This document shows positions 34,278 through 42,592 of a stretch of DNA of 64,000 bases, in pieces. A program made the translations under genes and the position numbers. The notes beneath the pieces were generated by a model that was not told where the DNA came from, ran no database searches, and was given only the letters and a program-made list of their open reading frames with translations. The stretch spans positions 1-64,000 of the forward strand of contig JANQSC010000045.1 of the NCBI GenBank assembly GCA_028284235.1, given 5' to 3'. Each line of letters begins with the position of its first letter. The first letter of the stretch is position 1. The stretch comes from Opitutaceae bacterium (lineage in GTDB: Bacteria > Verrucomicrobiota > Verrucomicrobiia > Opitutales > Opitutaceae).

Positions 34278-35489
34278 TTATATTTCCGGGTCGCCCGATT
34301 CCAATGAGAAAAGGACGCCCCCTTGGCTCCCGATTACAATTCGCCCGTTGGCGAACACTGGAGAAGCGATCAACGACTCCCCCAACTCCATTTTCCAAAG
34401 CTCCTCCCCATTCTGCTGGTCGACCGCGTAGAGCCAGCCGTCCGTCGAACCGAACACAACGGCGTCGCTGAAGGCCAACGGCGAACTGTCCACGCGCCCG
34501 GACGTCCGAAACGTCCACGCTGAAACGCCGGTCTCCCGGTCGATGGCGTGCAATCGCTTGTCCCGCGATCCGATGTACACGAACCCGTCGTTAACCGCCG
34601 GGGAACTGAAAAACGGGAACTGGCGATCCGAATAAACCCACAGCTGTCCCGCATCGCCCGGATCGAACGCGAGCACTTCGTTGGCGTAGTTCCCACTGTA
34701 TCCAATGCCATTATACACAGCGACCGATGACGGAATGTAGGCGTTGGTCTCGTACTGCTCGATCGATTCGCCGTTCTCCAGATCGACGATGTGCAAAAAC
34801 GCGTCGCAGCCACCGAAAATCACCCGCTTGTCGTCGAGCATGGCAGGCGATCCGTTGATGAGATTGTCGGTCTGGTAGGACCACATTTCGGTCCCGTCGT
34901 CGGTGTTCAAGCACCGCAGCAAGCCGTCGTTGCCCGCGACGAGCACGCGCGGCTCGCCCGTGGCCGGATCGGTCACCAAATTCGCGCCGGCGGTGACTTT
35001 GTCGAGAAACTCGGCCTTCCAGCGAACCTCTCCGGTCGCTCGGTTCAGAGCGTAGAACTGGCCGTCGCTCGCGCCGACGAAAACCGTATCCTCGTTAATC
35101 GCCGGCTCCGATTCGAATACGTCCTCGCCAACGAAGCGCCAAATCTCTTCGCCCGTTTCAAAATCCACGGCGATGAAAGCGCCGTCGTCAGTCCCAAAGT
35201 AGATCGTCCCGTCGTAGATTCCCGCGTCTCCAGAAATTGGGGACCCCGCGTCGAAGCTCCAGGCGATTCGAGGCGCCGTGATCACCTCGTCGGGAATCGA
35301 ACCGCTCAAAGACGGGCCACCGCGCGGCAACGCCCAGTCTTGCGTCAGAAAAGTCGATTCAACGGAAACCGCCGCGTCTTCCGCTTCCGGCTCGGCAGGA
35401 CCGCAACCCGTGAATAGAAGTCCGACCAGCGCGAAAACGCCCGAGAACCTTCCCGCGATCCATAACCGCCTGTTCGCTCGACTCTTCAT
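34278..35489 (-). CDS. PQQ-like beta-propeller lipoprotein
   Basis: A 403-aa exported lipoprotein: basic start, hydrophobic core and lipobox LFTGC with the lipidated cysteine at 29. Residues 50-400 form repeated PQQ_2 blades (TGEEIWRFVG, TGEVRWKAEF, DGTEMWSYQ, AGQLWVYSD, TGVSAWTFR, NGEELWKMEL), about seven in total, as in BamB-type propellers. No catalytic residues for PQQ chemistry are clear. It overlaps the iron alcohol dehydrogenase stop codon by four bases, so the two are translationally coupled. This ties an envelope propeller to a cytoplasmic redox pathway, perhaps to bind or sense an exported product. Confidence 0.88.
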   Translation of the reverse strand: MKSRANRRLWIAGRFSGVFALVGLLFTGCGPAEPEAEDAAVSVESTFLTQDWALPRGGPSLSGSIPDEVITAPRIAWSFDAGSPISGDAGIYDGTIYFGTDDGAFIAVDFETGEEIWRFVGEDVFESEPAINEDTVFVGASDGQFYALNRATGEVRWKAEFLDKVTAGANLVTDPATGEPRVLVAGNDGLLRCLNTDDGTEMWSYQTDNLINGSPAMLDDKRVIFGGCDAFLHIVDLENGESIEQYETNAYIPSSVAVYNGIGYSGNYANEVLAFDPGDAGQLWVYSDRQFPFFSSPAVNDGFVYIGSRDKRLHAIDRETGVSAWTFRTSGRVDSSPLAFSDAVVFGSTDGWLYAVDQQNGEELWKMELGESLIASPVFANGRIVIGSQGGVLFSLESGDPEI

Positions 35490-36640
35490 ACCCGCTCCGG
35501 CGAAGACGAGAGCGCGCAGCCGTACAGCGCTTCGAAATCCTCTTGGTTCAATGGGCGCGGATTAAACCGTCCCGTCCACTGTTGCGTCGCCGCTTCCGCC
35601 AAGTCTAGCAGAGACGTTTCACTAATTTCCAGAGCGCCCAAGCCCGGAAGTTCCGCCCGCAAAATCAACTGTTCAATCCACACCGCCATATCCGTCGCGC
35701 CTCCCGCGTTTTTGGGGATATACGATTGATAGGATTCATAGATTTCACGAACCGCCGATTCCTCGCGATTAAATCGAATCACATGCGGCATCATGAGCGA
35801 AACCGCATGACCGTGGGTCAGATCGAAGAACGCCGTGAGCGGATTCGCGCAGGCGTGAGCCGCCCCAAGCATACTGTTCTCGATCGCCAGTCCCGCCAAC
35901 GCCGCCCCGAGCTGCATATTGCTCCGGTCCTCCATCGTCGCCCGGCTCTCGATTACCGATTCGATGGATGTCGCGAGGAGTCGAAACGCTTCCCGCGAAT
36001 GGATTTTTGAAATCGGGTTGCGCGGGATGCACACCGCCGTCTCGATGGCGTGGGCCAAAGCGTCCAAACCGGTGAGCACTGCCACCTTGCGCGGCTGCGA
36101 CTCGGTCAACTCCGGATCGAGCAAAGCCACTCGGGCCAAGGCCTTGGCGTCGCCGCACGCCATTTTCACGTGGGTTTCGTCGTCGCTCACCAACGCGTAC
36201 GACTGGCATTCGCTGCCCGTGCCAGACGTGGTTGGGATGGCGATAAACGGCAGCAACGGACTCTCCGCCTTGCCGTATCCATGATAGTCCTTCATCTCCC
36301 CGCCATTGGTGAGGAGAAAATTGCTCCCCTTGGCAGTGTCCATGCTGCTCCCGCCGCCGAGTCCAATAAACGAGTCGACACCCGCTTCTTTCGCGTACGC
36401 GCAGCAGGCGGCGATACAGGCGTTGGTCGGGTTCTCCGTGACCCGATCGAATATAAACGCCTCGATGCCCGCGTCTTCGAGCAGATCCAGGGCGCGATCC
36501 GCGTGGCCCGCCGCTCGTATCCCAGAATCGGTTACAATCAAAGGACGCTCGCTGCCGATCTCCTGGACAAAGTCAGGGAGTTTCGACAACTTTCCCGGTC
36601 CGTAAGCGATCCGGGGACTAGGTCTGGTAGTAAACTCCAC
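35486..36640 (-). CDS. Iron-containing (group III) alcohol dehydrogenase
   Basis: A 384-aa NAD(P)-dependent oxidoreductase of the Fe-ADH family (PF00465). The cofactor motif is GLGGGSSMDTAKG; the metal-binding stretch has DALAHAIETAVC, GAAHACANPLTA and LTHGHAVSLMMPHV with the expected Asp and three His. The frame is open to 36736, but that adds 32 residues of non-family sequence overlapping the upstream gene by 94 bases. A GTG at 36640, two bases after the aldehyde dehydrogenase stop codon, gives the normal length and a normal VEFTTRPSPRIAYG start. It should interconvert an alcohol and an aldehyde, the latter shared with the upstream aldehyde dehydrogenase. Confidence 0.85.
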   Translation of the reverse strand: MEFTTRPSPRIAYGPGKLSKLPDFVQEIGSERPLIVTDSGIRAAGHADRALDLLEDAGIEAFIFDRVTENPTNACIAACCAYAKEAGVDSFIGLGGGSSMDTAKGSNFLLTNGGEMKDYHGYGKAESPLLPFIAIPTTSGTGSECQSYALVSDDETHVKMACGDAKALARVALLDPELTESQPRKVAVLTGLDALAHAIETAVCIPRNPISKIHSREAFRLLATSIESVIESRATMEDRSNMQLGAALAGLAIENSMLGAAHACANPLTAFFDLTHGHAVSLMMPHVIRFNREESAVREIYESYQSYIPKNAGGATDMAVWIEQLILRAELPGLGALEISETSLLDLAEAATQQWTGRFNPRPLNQEDFEALYGCALSSSPERV

Positions 36641-36642
36641 TG

Positions 36643-38094
36643 CTACGCGATTTTTAAGGCCTTCGATTGAATGGCCCGACGCCGGTAAAGGAACTCGAAG
36701 AGATTTCCCTCGTGCGGCTGCTCCCATTGTACCCAATTAGTCGGCACCGATCCCAAATTGAGTCGATCGATATCCGGACTCCCCATCAAGTCGCGCATCC
36801 AGTCCTCGTCCTCCGTCACCGCGGAGACCACCAAGGTCGAACCGATTGAACCGAGCATCTCGGATTGCGGACGTTCCACTACGCTCACGAAGGGGAACAT
36901 GTACTCGGTGTTGGCCAGCGGATGCTCGGGATCCGAACACGCGATCAACGTGGGACAGAGAAAAGTCTGGCCATGCTTTTCAACGAGACGCGGCCCGTTG
37001 CGATACTTCGCGGTCAAGTCGACCGCTCCCGGAGTTTTCAGCGCCTCGTCGATGGCCTCGTCCATGGCTTTGGCGAAATCCGCGTTGGCGAACCCGCAGA
37101 GCAAAGCGTCTTCGTCGTCCCGCGATCGCGGCTCAATCGCGGCGAGCTTTTCCGCCATGGCATTGGAGATTTCCTCGAAATGCGAAGGCACCATCACCGA
37201 CGACGCGTTGATGCAGCTGCGTCCTCCATTCGCGGATACAGACTCGACCATTACGTCTAGATGCTGCTCCCACTCTCTAGCGAGATCCTCGCCGATGAGC
37301 ACTTTGCTTCGGCCCGAGCCATGCACCTGGATATTGTCGTAGCGTGCGTACTTCTTAACCGTCGCGTCGCTTCCGAAAACGATTCCGCGACCGCAGGAAA
37401 GCAAAATCGCGTCGCCGCCTTCGTGCGTTGTCGGGTAGAAGCCGAAGGCCTCTTTCGGGAATCCCGCCGCGATCATCGCCTGGATAATGCGATACGGCGT
37501 CAGCGGATCCTCGCGGCCCGGCTTGAGAAAGACCGGCGTCTTCATGACCAATGCTGGAAGCCAAAGCGAGTTCACTCCCGGCGAGTTGCTCGGAAGCGTC
37601 ACTCCGAGGCTGTCGGCGGTCGGGAAGAAGTTCATGTCGATGTCGCCCAGTCGGGCGCAGCCGTCGTCGAAGAGCTTAGCCGGGAGGCCGCGGGTCAGGC
37701 CCGCGACTACGGCCCGTATGTTTTTCAACGCCGCTGAAACCTTGAACATATTCGAGCGACAAAGCGAGTGTGGCAATCCGGTCAGCTCGGACAGCGCGGT
37801 CACGTAGTCCGCGACCGACTGGGTCTCCCCGTCCATTCCGAACGGCAACTCGCCATCCAAATAGAGGTCGGCCGCTTTTTCCGCGTAGTCGAGAAGCGTC
37901 TCGGCAGGAATGGCCGCCAAGGCGGCACGGGCTTTCTCGATGGAGAGCTTGTCTCGGCGGATAATGCCCGCGTTGGCTACGCTGACCTCCAATCGAGCTC
38001 CGGAGCGCAGCACGTTCCCGAGATCGTTTGTATCCAAACTCTTATAGGCTTCTCCAAATCGCAGAACCGGTAGATGTGAAACGTTTTCTTTCAT
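36643..38094 (-). CDS. Aldehyde dehydrogenase family protein (possibly acyl-CoA reductase)
   Basis: A 483-aa ALDH-superfamily enzyme. The cofactor-binding segment reads TLPSNSPGVNSLWLPALVMKT, followed by VFLKPGREDPLTPYR; the catalytic cysteine is C294 in NGGRSCINAS. The usual general-base glutamate region is altered, as in CoA-acylating members such as EutE/PduP. It is preceded by an adenylate-forming ligase (33-base gap) and followed by an iron alcohol dehydrogenase (2 bases). That order fits conversion between an acid thioester, an aldehyde and an alcohol, in either direction. It does not have the LuxC active-site context. Confidence 0.82.
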   Translation of the reverse strand: MKENVSHLPVLRFGEAYKSLDTNDLGNVLRSGARLEVSVANAGIIRRDKLSIEKARAALAAIPAETLLDYAEKAADLYLDGELPFGMDGETQSVADYVTALSELTGLPHSLCRSNMFKVSAALKNIRAVVAGLTRGLPAKLFDDGCARLGDIDMNFFPTADSLGVTLPSNSPGVNSLWLPALVMKTPVFLKPGREDPLTPYRIIQAMIAAGFPKEAFGFYPTTHEGGDAILLSCGRGIVFGSDATVKKYARYDNIQVHGSGRSKVLIGEDLAREWEQHLDVMVESVSANGGRSCINASSVMVPSHFEEISNAMAEKLAAIEPRSRDDEDALLCGFANADFAKAMDEAIDEALKTPGAVDLTAKYRNGPRLVEKHGQTFLCPTLIACSDPEHPLANTEYMFPFVSVVERPQSEMLGSIGSTLVVSAVTEDEDWMRDLMGSPDIDRLNLGSVPTNWVQWEQPHEGNLFEFLYRRRAIQSKALKIA

Positions 38095-38127
38095 TGCAGC
38101 TATATGGGCTTCCTCCTCAACGCCCCG

Positions 38128-39213
38128 TTAATAGACGCCCTCGATGACTTTCTTCTTCGTCGATTCGAACGGGCGCACGTCCCCCACCCCGTCCCACGGA
38201 AAGAGATCGCAGGGCTGTCTGCGAATCGCTTCGTCCCGCTCCAGGAATCGAGGCATGAAAAATTCCTTGGTCAAAGTCGTCAGCTCGACGCGACCGTAAG
38301 TGTCGTACTCGACCCCTTTGGTGGAGTCCTTCGGATCGACAATGCGCAGCACTGCTCGCGGCTGCGGCGCGTAGTAGGTCAAGCTGTAGTTGTCTTCCTC
38401 CGACAAGGGTCGACTAATGGCGAGCCCCATGAGCGTGTTGCCGTAAGTCGGAGCGAAATTCACTTTCCCTTCCAGGACTTCCTCGGTAAGGAAACGCACG
38501 TACTGGGGAGTCATCGTCGTACCGCCGACGAAAACGCCCTTGATTCCCGCTTGCGGGATTGAGATGCGCTCGGCGAGCGCCTCGAGAATCGTCGGCGTCG
38601 TGAACATGCAGCCGATGTCGCGCCCCTTAAGAATGGTGATGGCCTGCTCAACCACGTGCTCCTTGTACTTGCGAGCCATGTCGTACTCGCCATCGCGGAT
38701 AAGTCGTTTTACCCAGCGCGGATCGAGATCGATGAAGTAGCAAGCGCCTCCACGCACGTTGGCCAAGTGCTCGATGGCCAAGCGCAAGCGGCGCGGACCG
38801 GTCGGACCCACCATGAGCCAGTTCGCCCCTTTTGGAAAAAAGTCGTCGGAGTAGAAATCGCTGAACTCGGAGTAGTCGACCCTGTAGTCCTCCCAGCCGA
38901 TACGCTGCTTCGGCATTCCGGTCGTGCCGCCTGTTTCAAATACATTGTAGGGGCGGTCCTTGAACGCGGCCGGAATAAACCGGGCGGGATCGGTGTCGCG
39001 CAGCACTTCGTCGTCGAAGTTTTCGAAACGCATCATGTCCTCGAAACCGGACACTTCGGTCAACGGATTCCAATCCGCTTGCTTGGCCCAATCGAGCCAA
39101 TACGGGCAACCGGTCTCGGGTGAAAAATGCCACTGGACGATTTCGCGCACATGGCGATCCAGCTCTTCTTTTGCGGCGTCCACCGCGCTTGTTAATTCGA
39201 TTGTCTGAGTCAT
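38128..39213 (-). CDS. PaaK/LuxE-like acyl ligase 2
   Basis: A 361-aa adenylate-forming enzyme. The phosphate-binding motif is GGTTGMPKQR; later come PTYGNTLMGLA and a DLFPWDGVGDVRPF lid region. It is shorter than acyl ligase 1 at 27284 and close in size to LuxE-type acyl-protein synthetases and CapK/PaaK relatives. It would activate an acid for the aldehyde dehydrogenase encoded 33 bases downstream. ATG 39213 was chosen because the upstream in-frame part to 39276 is not family-like and extends into the short gap behind the symporter gene. The substrate is unknown. Confidence 0.82.
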   Translation of the reverse strand: MTQTIELTSAVDAAKEELDRHVREIVQWHFSPETGCPYWLDWAKQADWNPLTEVSGFEDMMRFENFDDEVLRDTDPARFIPAAFKDRPYNVFETGGTTGMPKQRIGWEDYRVDYSEFSDFYSDDFFPKGANWLMVGPTGPRRLRLAIEHLANVRGGACYFIDLDPRWVKRLIRDGEYDMARKYKEHVVEQAITILKGRDIGCMFTTPTILEALAERISIPQAGIKGVFVGGTTMTPQYVRFLTEEVLEGKVNFAPTYGNTLMGLAISRPLSEEDNYSLTYYAPQPRAVLRIVDPKDSTKGVEYDTYGRVELTTLTKEFFMPRFLERDEAIRRQPCDLFPWDGVGDVRPFESTKKKVIEGVY

Positions 39214-39300
39214 TTTAAAAAAGGCCTTGTTAGTTCGCGGTGCGATTTGGCGCAAGCGGCCGCCCGTTGCGCCCACAATTCAAGTGATTCGTTTTCGGTT

Positions 39301-40815
39301 CTAGGATTTCTTGACGAAGAATTTGTCCAAGGTCGCCTGCGACGGCGCTTGGGTGAGCAAGGACACGACCACAAGCGAGAGAGCGCAGGTCGAGAAAATC
39401 ACCGCCACCGGCATCACGCCCATAAACATGTACCCGCCGTTCGCTCCGTATCCAGAAGCTGCGAACAGCAACAGCCAGGAAATAGCCGCCCCGATGACGC
39501 CGGCGTAGGCGCCCGCCTTGGTCGCCCGTTTCCAGTATATCGCGGCAAACACCAGCGGGAACAAGCCGGCGAATCCGCTGAAGCACCAGACGCCCAGCGA
39601 GAAAACCTGCCGCGGCTCCGCCAGCGTGAACAGGTAGGTAACCAATACGATGGTGCAAATGAAGCCGCGGGCCAGAAGTACTTTCTGCTTCTCGTTAAAA
39701 CGATCCGCGCCAAAAGTGTGCACGACGATGTCCTTGGTGAACATCGTTCCCACCGCCACGAACTGCGAGTCGAGCGACGACATGATCGCAGCCATGATTC
39801 CCGCCGTCACAAGTCCGCCGATTACCGGCGTGGCCAGTTTGCCGACCATCATTCCCAATACGGCGTTGGGGCTCGTTCCTTCGGGGATCACCGGCGTGAC
39901 CCCGTCCGGCATGACCGCTCCGGTCGCCCAGAAGCCGATCAAAATACACGGTATCCAAGTAAGCATGATCGCTATCGGATGGGCGACCAGCGTGAGGCGG
40001 AACGACTTTGCCGTCTTCGCCGTCAAACAGTTCTGGAAGAGATGCGGGAACATTCCCACCGACAACGGAATGAAACAGTAGGAAAGGAATTGAAGCTCCG
40101 TCAGGTTCCCAGCCCGCACCGCTTTCGCCGGATCCCCCATTGCCGACGCGGCTTGCATGCCGCCCAGCTTGGAAGAAATCGTTACGAAAGCGATAAAGCC
40201 CATCACAATGAACACCAGCGTCTGAAACGTGTTCGCCCAAGCCGCGCTGCGCACGCCGCCCGCGAATATGTAGTACAGAACGACTCCGGATATCACCGCC
40301 ATCGTCAACCAAGGCGGGACGGCTCCCCCAGTGTTTTCAAAAACACTGGGGAACGCCCCGCGTGTCACGCCTTGCATGACGGTTCCTGCTCCCAGCAGAC
40401 CCACAAGTAAATAAGGAATAATCAGTCCGACCAAAATCGGGAAAAGGAGATAGCCGAGCTTGCTGCTTTCGAACCGCGAACGGAAAAACTCGATCTGCGT
40501 ATGGAAGCCATTGCGCTTCCCCAGCGACCAGAGCGGCAGGCCGACCAAGAAAAAACAAGCGGAGTGAATCAGAGCGGACGACGACGCGATCTTGCCGTAG
40601 GTCGCGATCCCCACTCGGTACGACTCGCCCGTGCTGCCGACCATGGCGAAGGCCGTCATCGTAGTGCCGAAGATCGACATGAAGAGCACCAGCGGGCCGA
40701 TGGAGCGGCTGGCGACGAAAAAGTCGTTGGAGTTGCCACGGAACAAACGGCTGCTCAAATAGCCGAGCCCCAGAAGCAGTATTAAGTAGATAACTACGAT
40801 AATCGCCTGAGTCAT
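39301..40815 (-). CDS. Sodium:solute symporter (SSS) family transporter
   Basis: A 504-aa inner-membrane transporter of the SSS family with about 13 helices. Family marks include DFFVASRSIGPLVLFMSIFGTTMTAFAMVG near the first helices, SAAWANTFQTLVF, and the sodium-site helix with AIMSSLDSQFVAVGTMFT. It overlaps the small upstream membrane gene by four bases, the usual arrangement of two-component symporters with a DUF3311-type subunit (as in MctP-like monocarboxylate and PanF-like transporters). Uptake of a monocarboxylate that the adjacent acyl ligase activates is the simplest reading. A 12-bp perfect hairpin lies within the gene at 40326-40351. Confidence 0.92.
   Translation of the reverse strand: MTQAIIVVIYLILLLGLGYLSSRLFRGNSNDFFVASRSIGPLVLFMSIFGTTMTAFAMVGSTGESYRVGIATYGKIASSSALIHSACFFLVGLPLWSLGKRNGFHTQIEFFRSRFESSKLGYLLFPILVGLIIPYLLVGLLGAGTVMQGVTRGAFPSVFENTGGAVPPWLTMAVISGVVLYYIFAGGVRSAAWANTFQTLVFIVMGFIAFVTISSKLGGMQAASAMGDPAKAVRAGNLTELQFLSYCFIPLSVGMFPHLFQNCLTAKTAKSFRLTLVAHPIAIMLTWIPCILIGFWATGAVMPDGVTPVIPEGTSPNAVLGMMVGKLATPVIGGLVTAGIMAAIMSSLDSQFVAVGTMFTKDIVVHTFGADRFNEKQKVLLARGFICTIVLVTYLFTLAEPRQVFSLGVWCFSGFAGLFPLVFAAIYWKRATKAGAYAGVIGAAISWLLLFAASGYGANGGYMFMGVMPVAVIFSTCALSLVVVSLLTQAPSQATLDKFFVKKS
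40326..40351. other. Perfect 12-bp hairpin inside the symporter gene
   Basis: CCCCAGTGTTTT and AAAACACTGGGG are fully complementary around a 2-nt loop (CA), within the codons of the VFENTGGAV segment. Read on either strand it ends in a short homopolymer-free stem, so it is not a classical terminator. Confidence 0.6.
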
Positions 40816-41033
40816 TGACCTGCCTCCTCTTCGCCTTCTTCTTCGCGAAAGTTCGGCCAGGCGTATTTCACGACGACAAACCAGCCGGAAGCGGCGAGCA
40901 CCGTGAAGGCCATGTGGTAGGCCAAGCCTACCGGGAGAATACCGAAAACTAGACTACCGTTATCCTTGAGCCAGAAGTCCTGATGCAAGACGAAAAGGAC
41001 CAGCATGAACGCGATTACAGCGCCCCGGCTCAT
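40812..41033 (-). CDS. DUF3311-like small symporter subunit
   Basis: A 73-aa membrane protein with two helices (about 5-20 and 32-58), a WLKD loop and an acidic tail (REEEGEEEAG). It overlaps the propeller gene upstream and the SSS symporter downstream by four bases each, so all three are translationally coupled. DUF3311/YhdT-like subunits precede SSS transporters in many bacteria in this arrangement. Family membership is inferred from size, topology and position. Confidence 0.75.
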   Translation of the reverse strand: MSRGAVIAFMLVLFVLHQDFWLKDNGSLVFGILPVGLAYHMAFTVLAASGWFVVVKYAWPNFREEEGEEEAGQ

Positions 41034-42586
41034 TCTCCGCCTTTCTTCATCGCGTACAAGTGGGTCTGCGTGGCGACGTACAAAACGTCGTTCGCGACCA
41101 CCGGACTGCTGTAAATCGGGGTGAAGAACTCGATCTCAGCAAGCAGTTCCTTCTCCTTAGTCGCGGCGAGCACTACCAGTTGGCCGTCTTCGTTCGGCAA
41201 ATACACTTTGCCGTCCGCTACCAGCGTGGATCCCCAAATGCGGCTGTCCGTAGCGTGCACCCAGTGCACCTCGCCGGTCTCGATATCCAAACAATGGATA
41301 TCGCCATCGTACTCGGCCGCGAAAATCATTCCGTTGTAAATGCTCGGCGTCGAGACCGTGCGGCCGATGTCCTTGTAAGTCCAAATCGCTTTGCCGGAGA
41401 TGTCGCCTTCCATCGAAGCGTCGATGGCGCTCAGCATTCCCACGCCGTCGCCATGCTCCGGATCCTGGCCAATCAGGGCGTAGGCGATGTTGTCGTACAC
41501 CACCACGGTACTGATCACTTCGCTGGGCCCGGGATAGGTCGCGTACTTGATTGGCTTGCCATCCTTTTCGCGGTACTCGGGAGGATTGCTGTCGTAACGG
41601 AAAACCTCTTTGAGAATTTCATAACCATCCGGACCGACCACCGGCTCGGGCTCGTAGGCGTAGGTGATCCCGTCGCCTCCACCCCAGATGATGAGCGGCT
41701 TGCCGTTAATCTCGCCGTAGGCGGGCGAACTCCAGCTCGCGTGCAAAACGCGCTCGGAAACTTGCGACGCTTCCTCGCCTTTCAGCTCGCCAGTGTTCTT
41801 GTCCAACGCAACCAGAGAGGGCGAGAAGGGAGCCGGAATGTTGTTGTGCGACCAGTCCACGCCATTGGAAGTCGCCACATAAAGCAGATCCCCGATGATT
41901 AGTGGGGAGCAACTGGATACATTGTGCGGGAAGACGCCGAGCTCTTCGCGCATGTCGTAGGACCAGATGATGTCGGCGTGCTGGTCGGTGAGCTCGACCG
42001 GCTCGCCGTTCGCGGACATATACATCGCTTCATCCTGGAACGGGCCGTCATTGCCGTCAGCGAGACCGTTGATGTCGAGACAAACCGCTTGTCCCCGATT
42101 CGTCACTACGTAAACCATGTCGCCTTCCACGGCTGGCGACGAACAGAGACCGACGTATTCCCAGTCGCTCACTTTTCCCGCGCCGAGCTTGGGAACGAGC
42201 AACTGCCACTTGAATTCGCCTGTCTTCTCGTCGAAAGCCATCAATACGCCTCGGTCGCCTTGCTGATTCGGATCGCGCGGCGACTCGTTGTTGGTACCGG
42301 CGAAGACCACTCCACCCGCAACCGTCACATTTCCGTACGCCTGCGAACCCAGCTTGGCCACCCAAAGAACGTTCTCCGTAGTGGACATGTCGATATCGTC
42401 ACTGCCCGGAAGCGTTCTTCCCGGCTCGACGTTAACCGGCAAATTCGAGGCTTCGCCCACCATGTTGCGGCTTGGGGTGTTACCCCACATCGGCCATTCC
42501 GAGCCGTCGCTCGCGTAGTTGAGCGGCAACGAAGCGCCTCCCAAGGCAAGCGCGGCCAGTCCAATAGTTGATTTATAAATACTCAT
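41030..42586 (-). CDS. Secreted PQQ-like beta-propeller protein 2
   Basis: A 518-aa exported protein with a signal peptide (1-26) followed by SEWPMWGNTPSRNMVGE, the start typical of verrucomicrobial quinoprotein-like propellers. Blade motifs (TGEFKWQLLVP, TGELKGEE, KAIWTYKDIG, TGEVHWVHATD) recur across the whole protein, and a WEYVGLCSSPAVEGD block is present. No haem motif was seen, and a PQQ catalytic Asp/Glu set could not be confirmed. It is encoded 6 bases after the 764-aa propeller gene and overlaps the DUF3311-like gene, so it is part of the uptake end of the cluster. It may bind or oxidise the substrate outside the membrane. Confidence 0.88.
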   Translation of the reverse strand: MSIYKSTIGLAALALGGASLPLNYASDGSEWPMWGNTPSRNMVGEASNLPVNVEPGRTLPGSDDIDMSTTENVLWVAKLGSQAYGNVTVAGGVVFAGTNNESPRDPNQQGDRGVLMAFDEKTGEFKWQLLVPKLGAGKVSDWEYVGLCSSPAVEGDMVYVVTNRGQAVCLDINGLADGNDGPFQDEAMYMSANGEPVELTDQHADIIWSYDMREELGVFPHNVSSCSPLIIGDLLYVATSNGVDWSHNNIPAPFSPSLVALDKNTGELKGEEASQVSERVLHASWSSPAYGEINGKPLIIWGGGDGITYAYEPEPVVGPDGYEILKEVFRYDSNPPEYREKDGKPIKYATYPGPSEVISTVVVYDNIAYALIGQDPEHGDGVGMLSAIDASMEGDISGKAIWTYKDIGRTVSTPSIYNGMIFAAEYDGDIHCLDIETGEVHWVHATDSRIWGSTLVADGKVYLPNEDGQLVVLAATKEKELLAEIEFFTPIYSSPVVANDVLYVATQTHLYAMKKGGE

Positions 42587-42592
42587 GGTTGC

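Noticed and set aside
36641..36736. Longer iron alcohol dehydrogenase start at 36736
   Set aside because: The added residues overlap the upstream gene by 94 bases and lack family similarity; GTG 36640 gives the usual length.
35486..39213. Bacterial microcompartment or LuxCDE-type fatty acid reductase
   Set aside because: No shell proteins are encoded, and the aldehyde dehydrogenase has GGRSCINAS in place of a LuxC-type active site.
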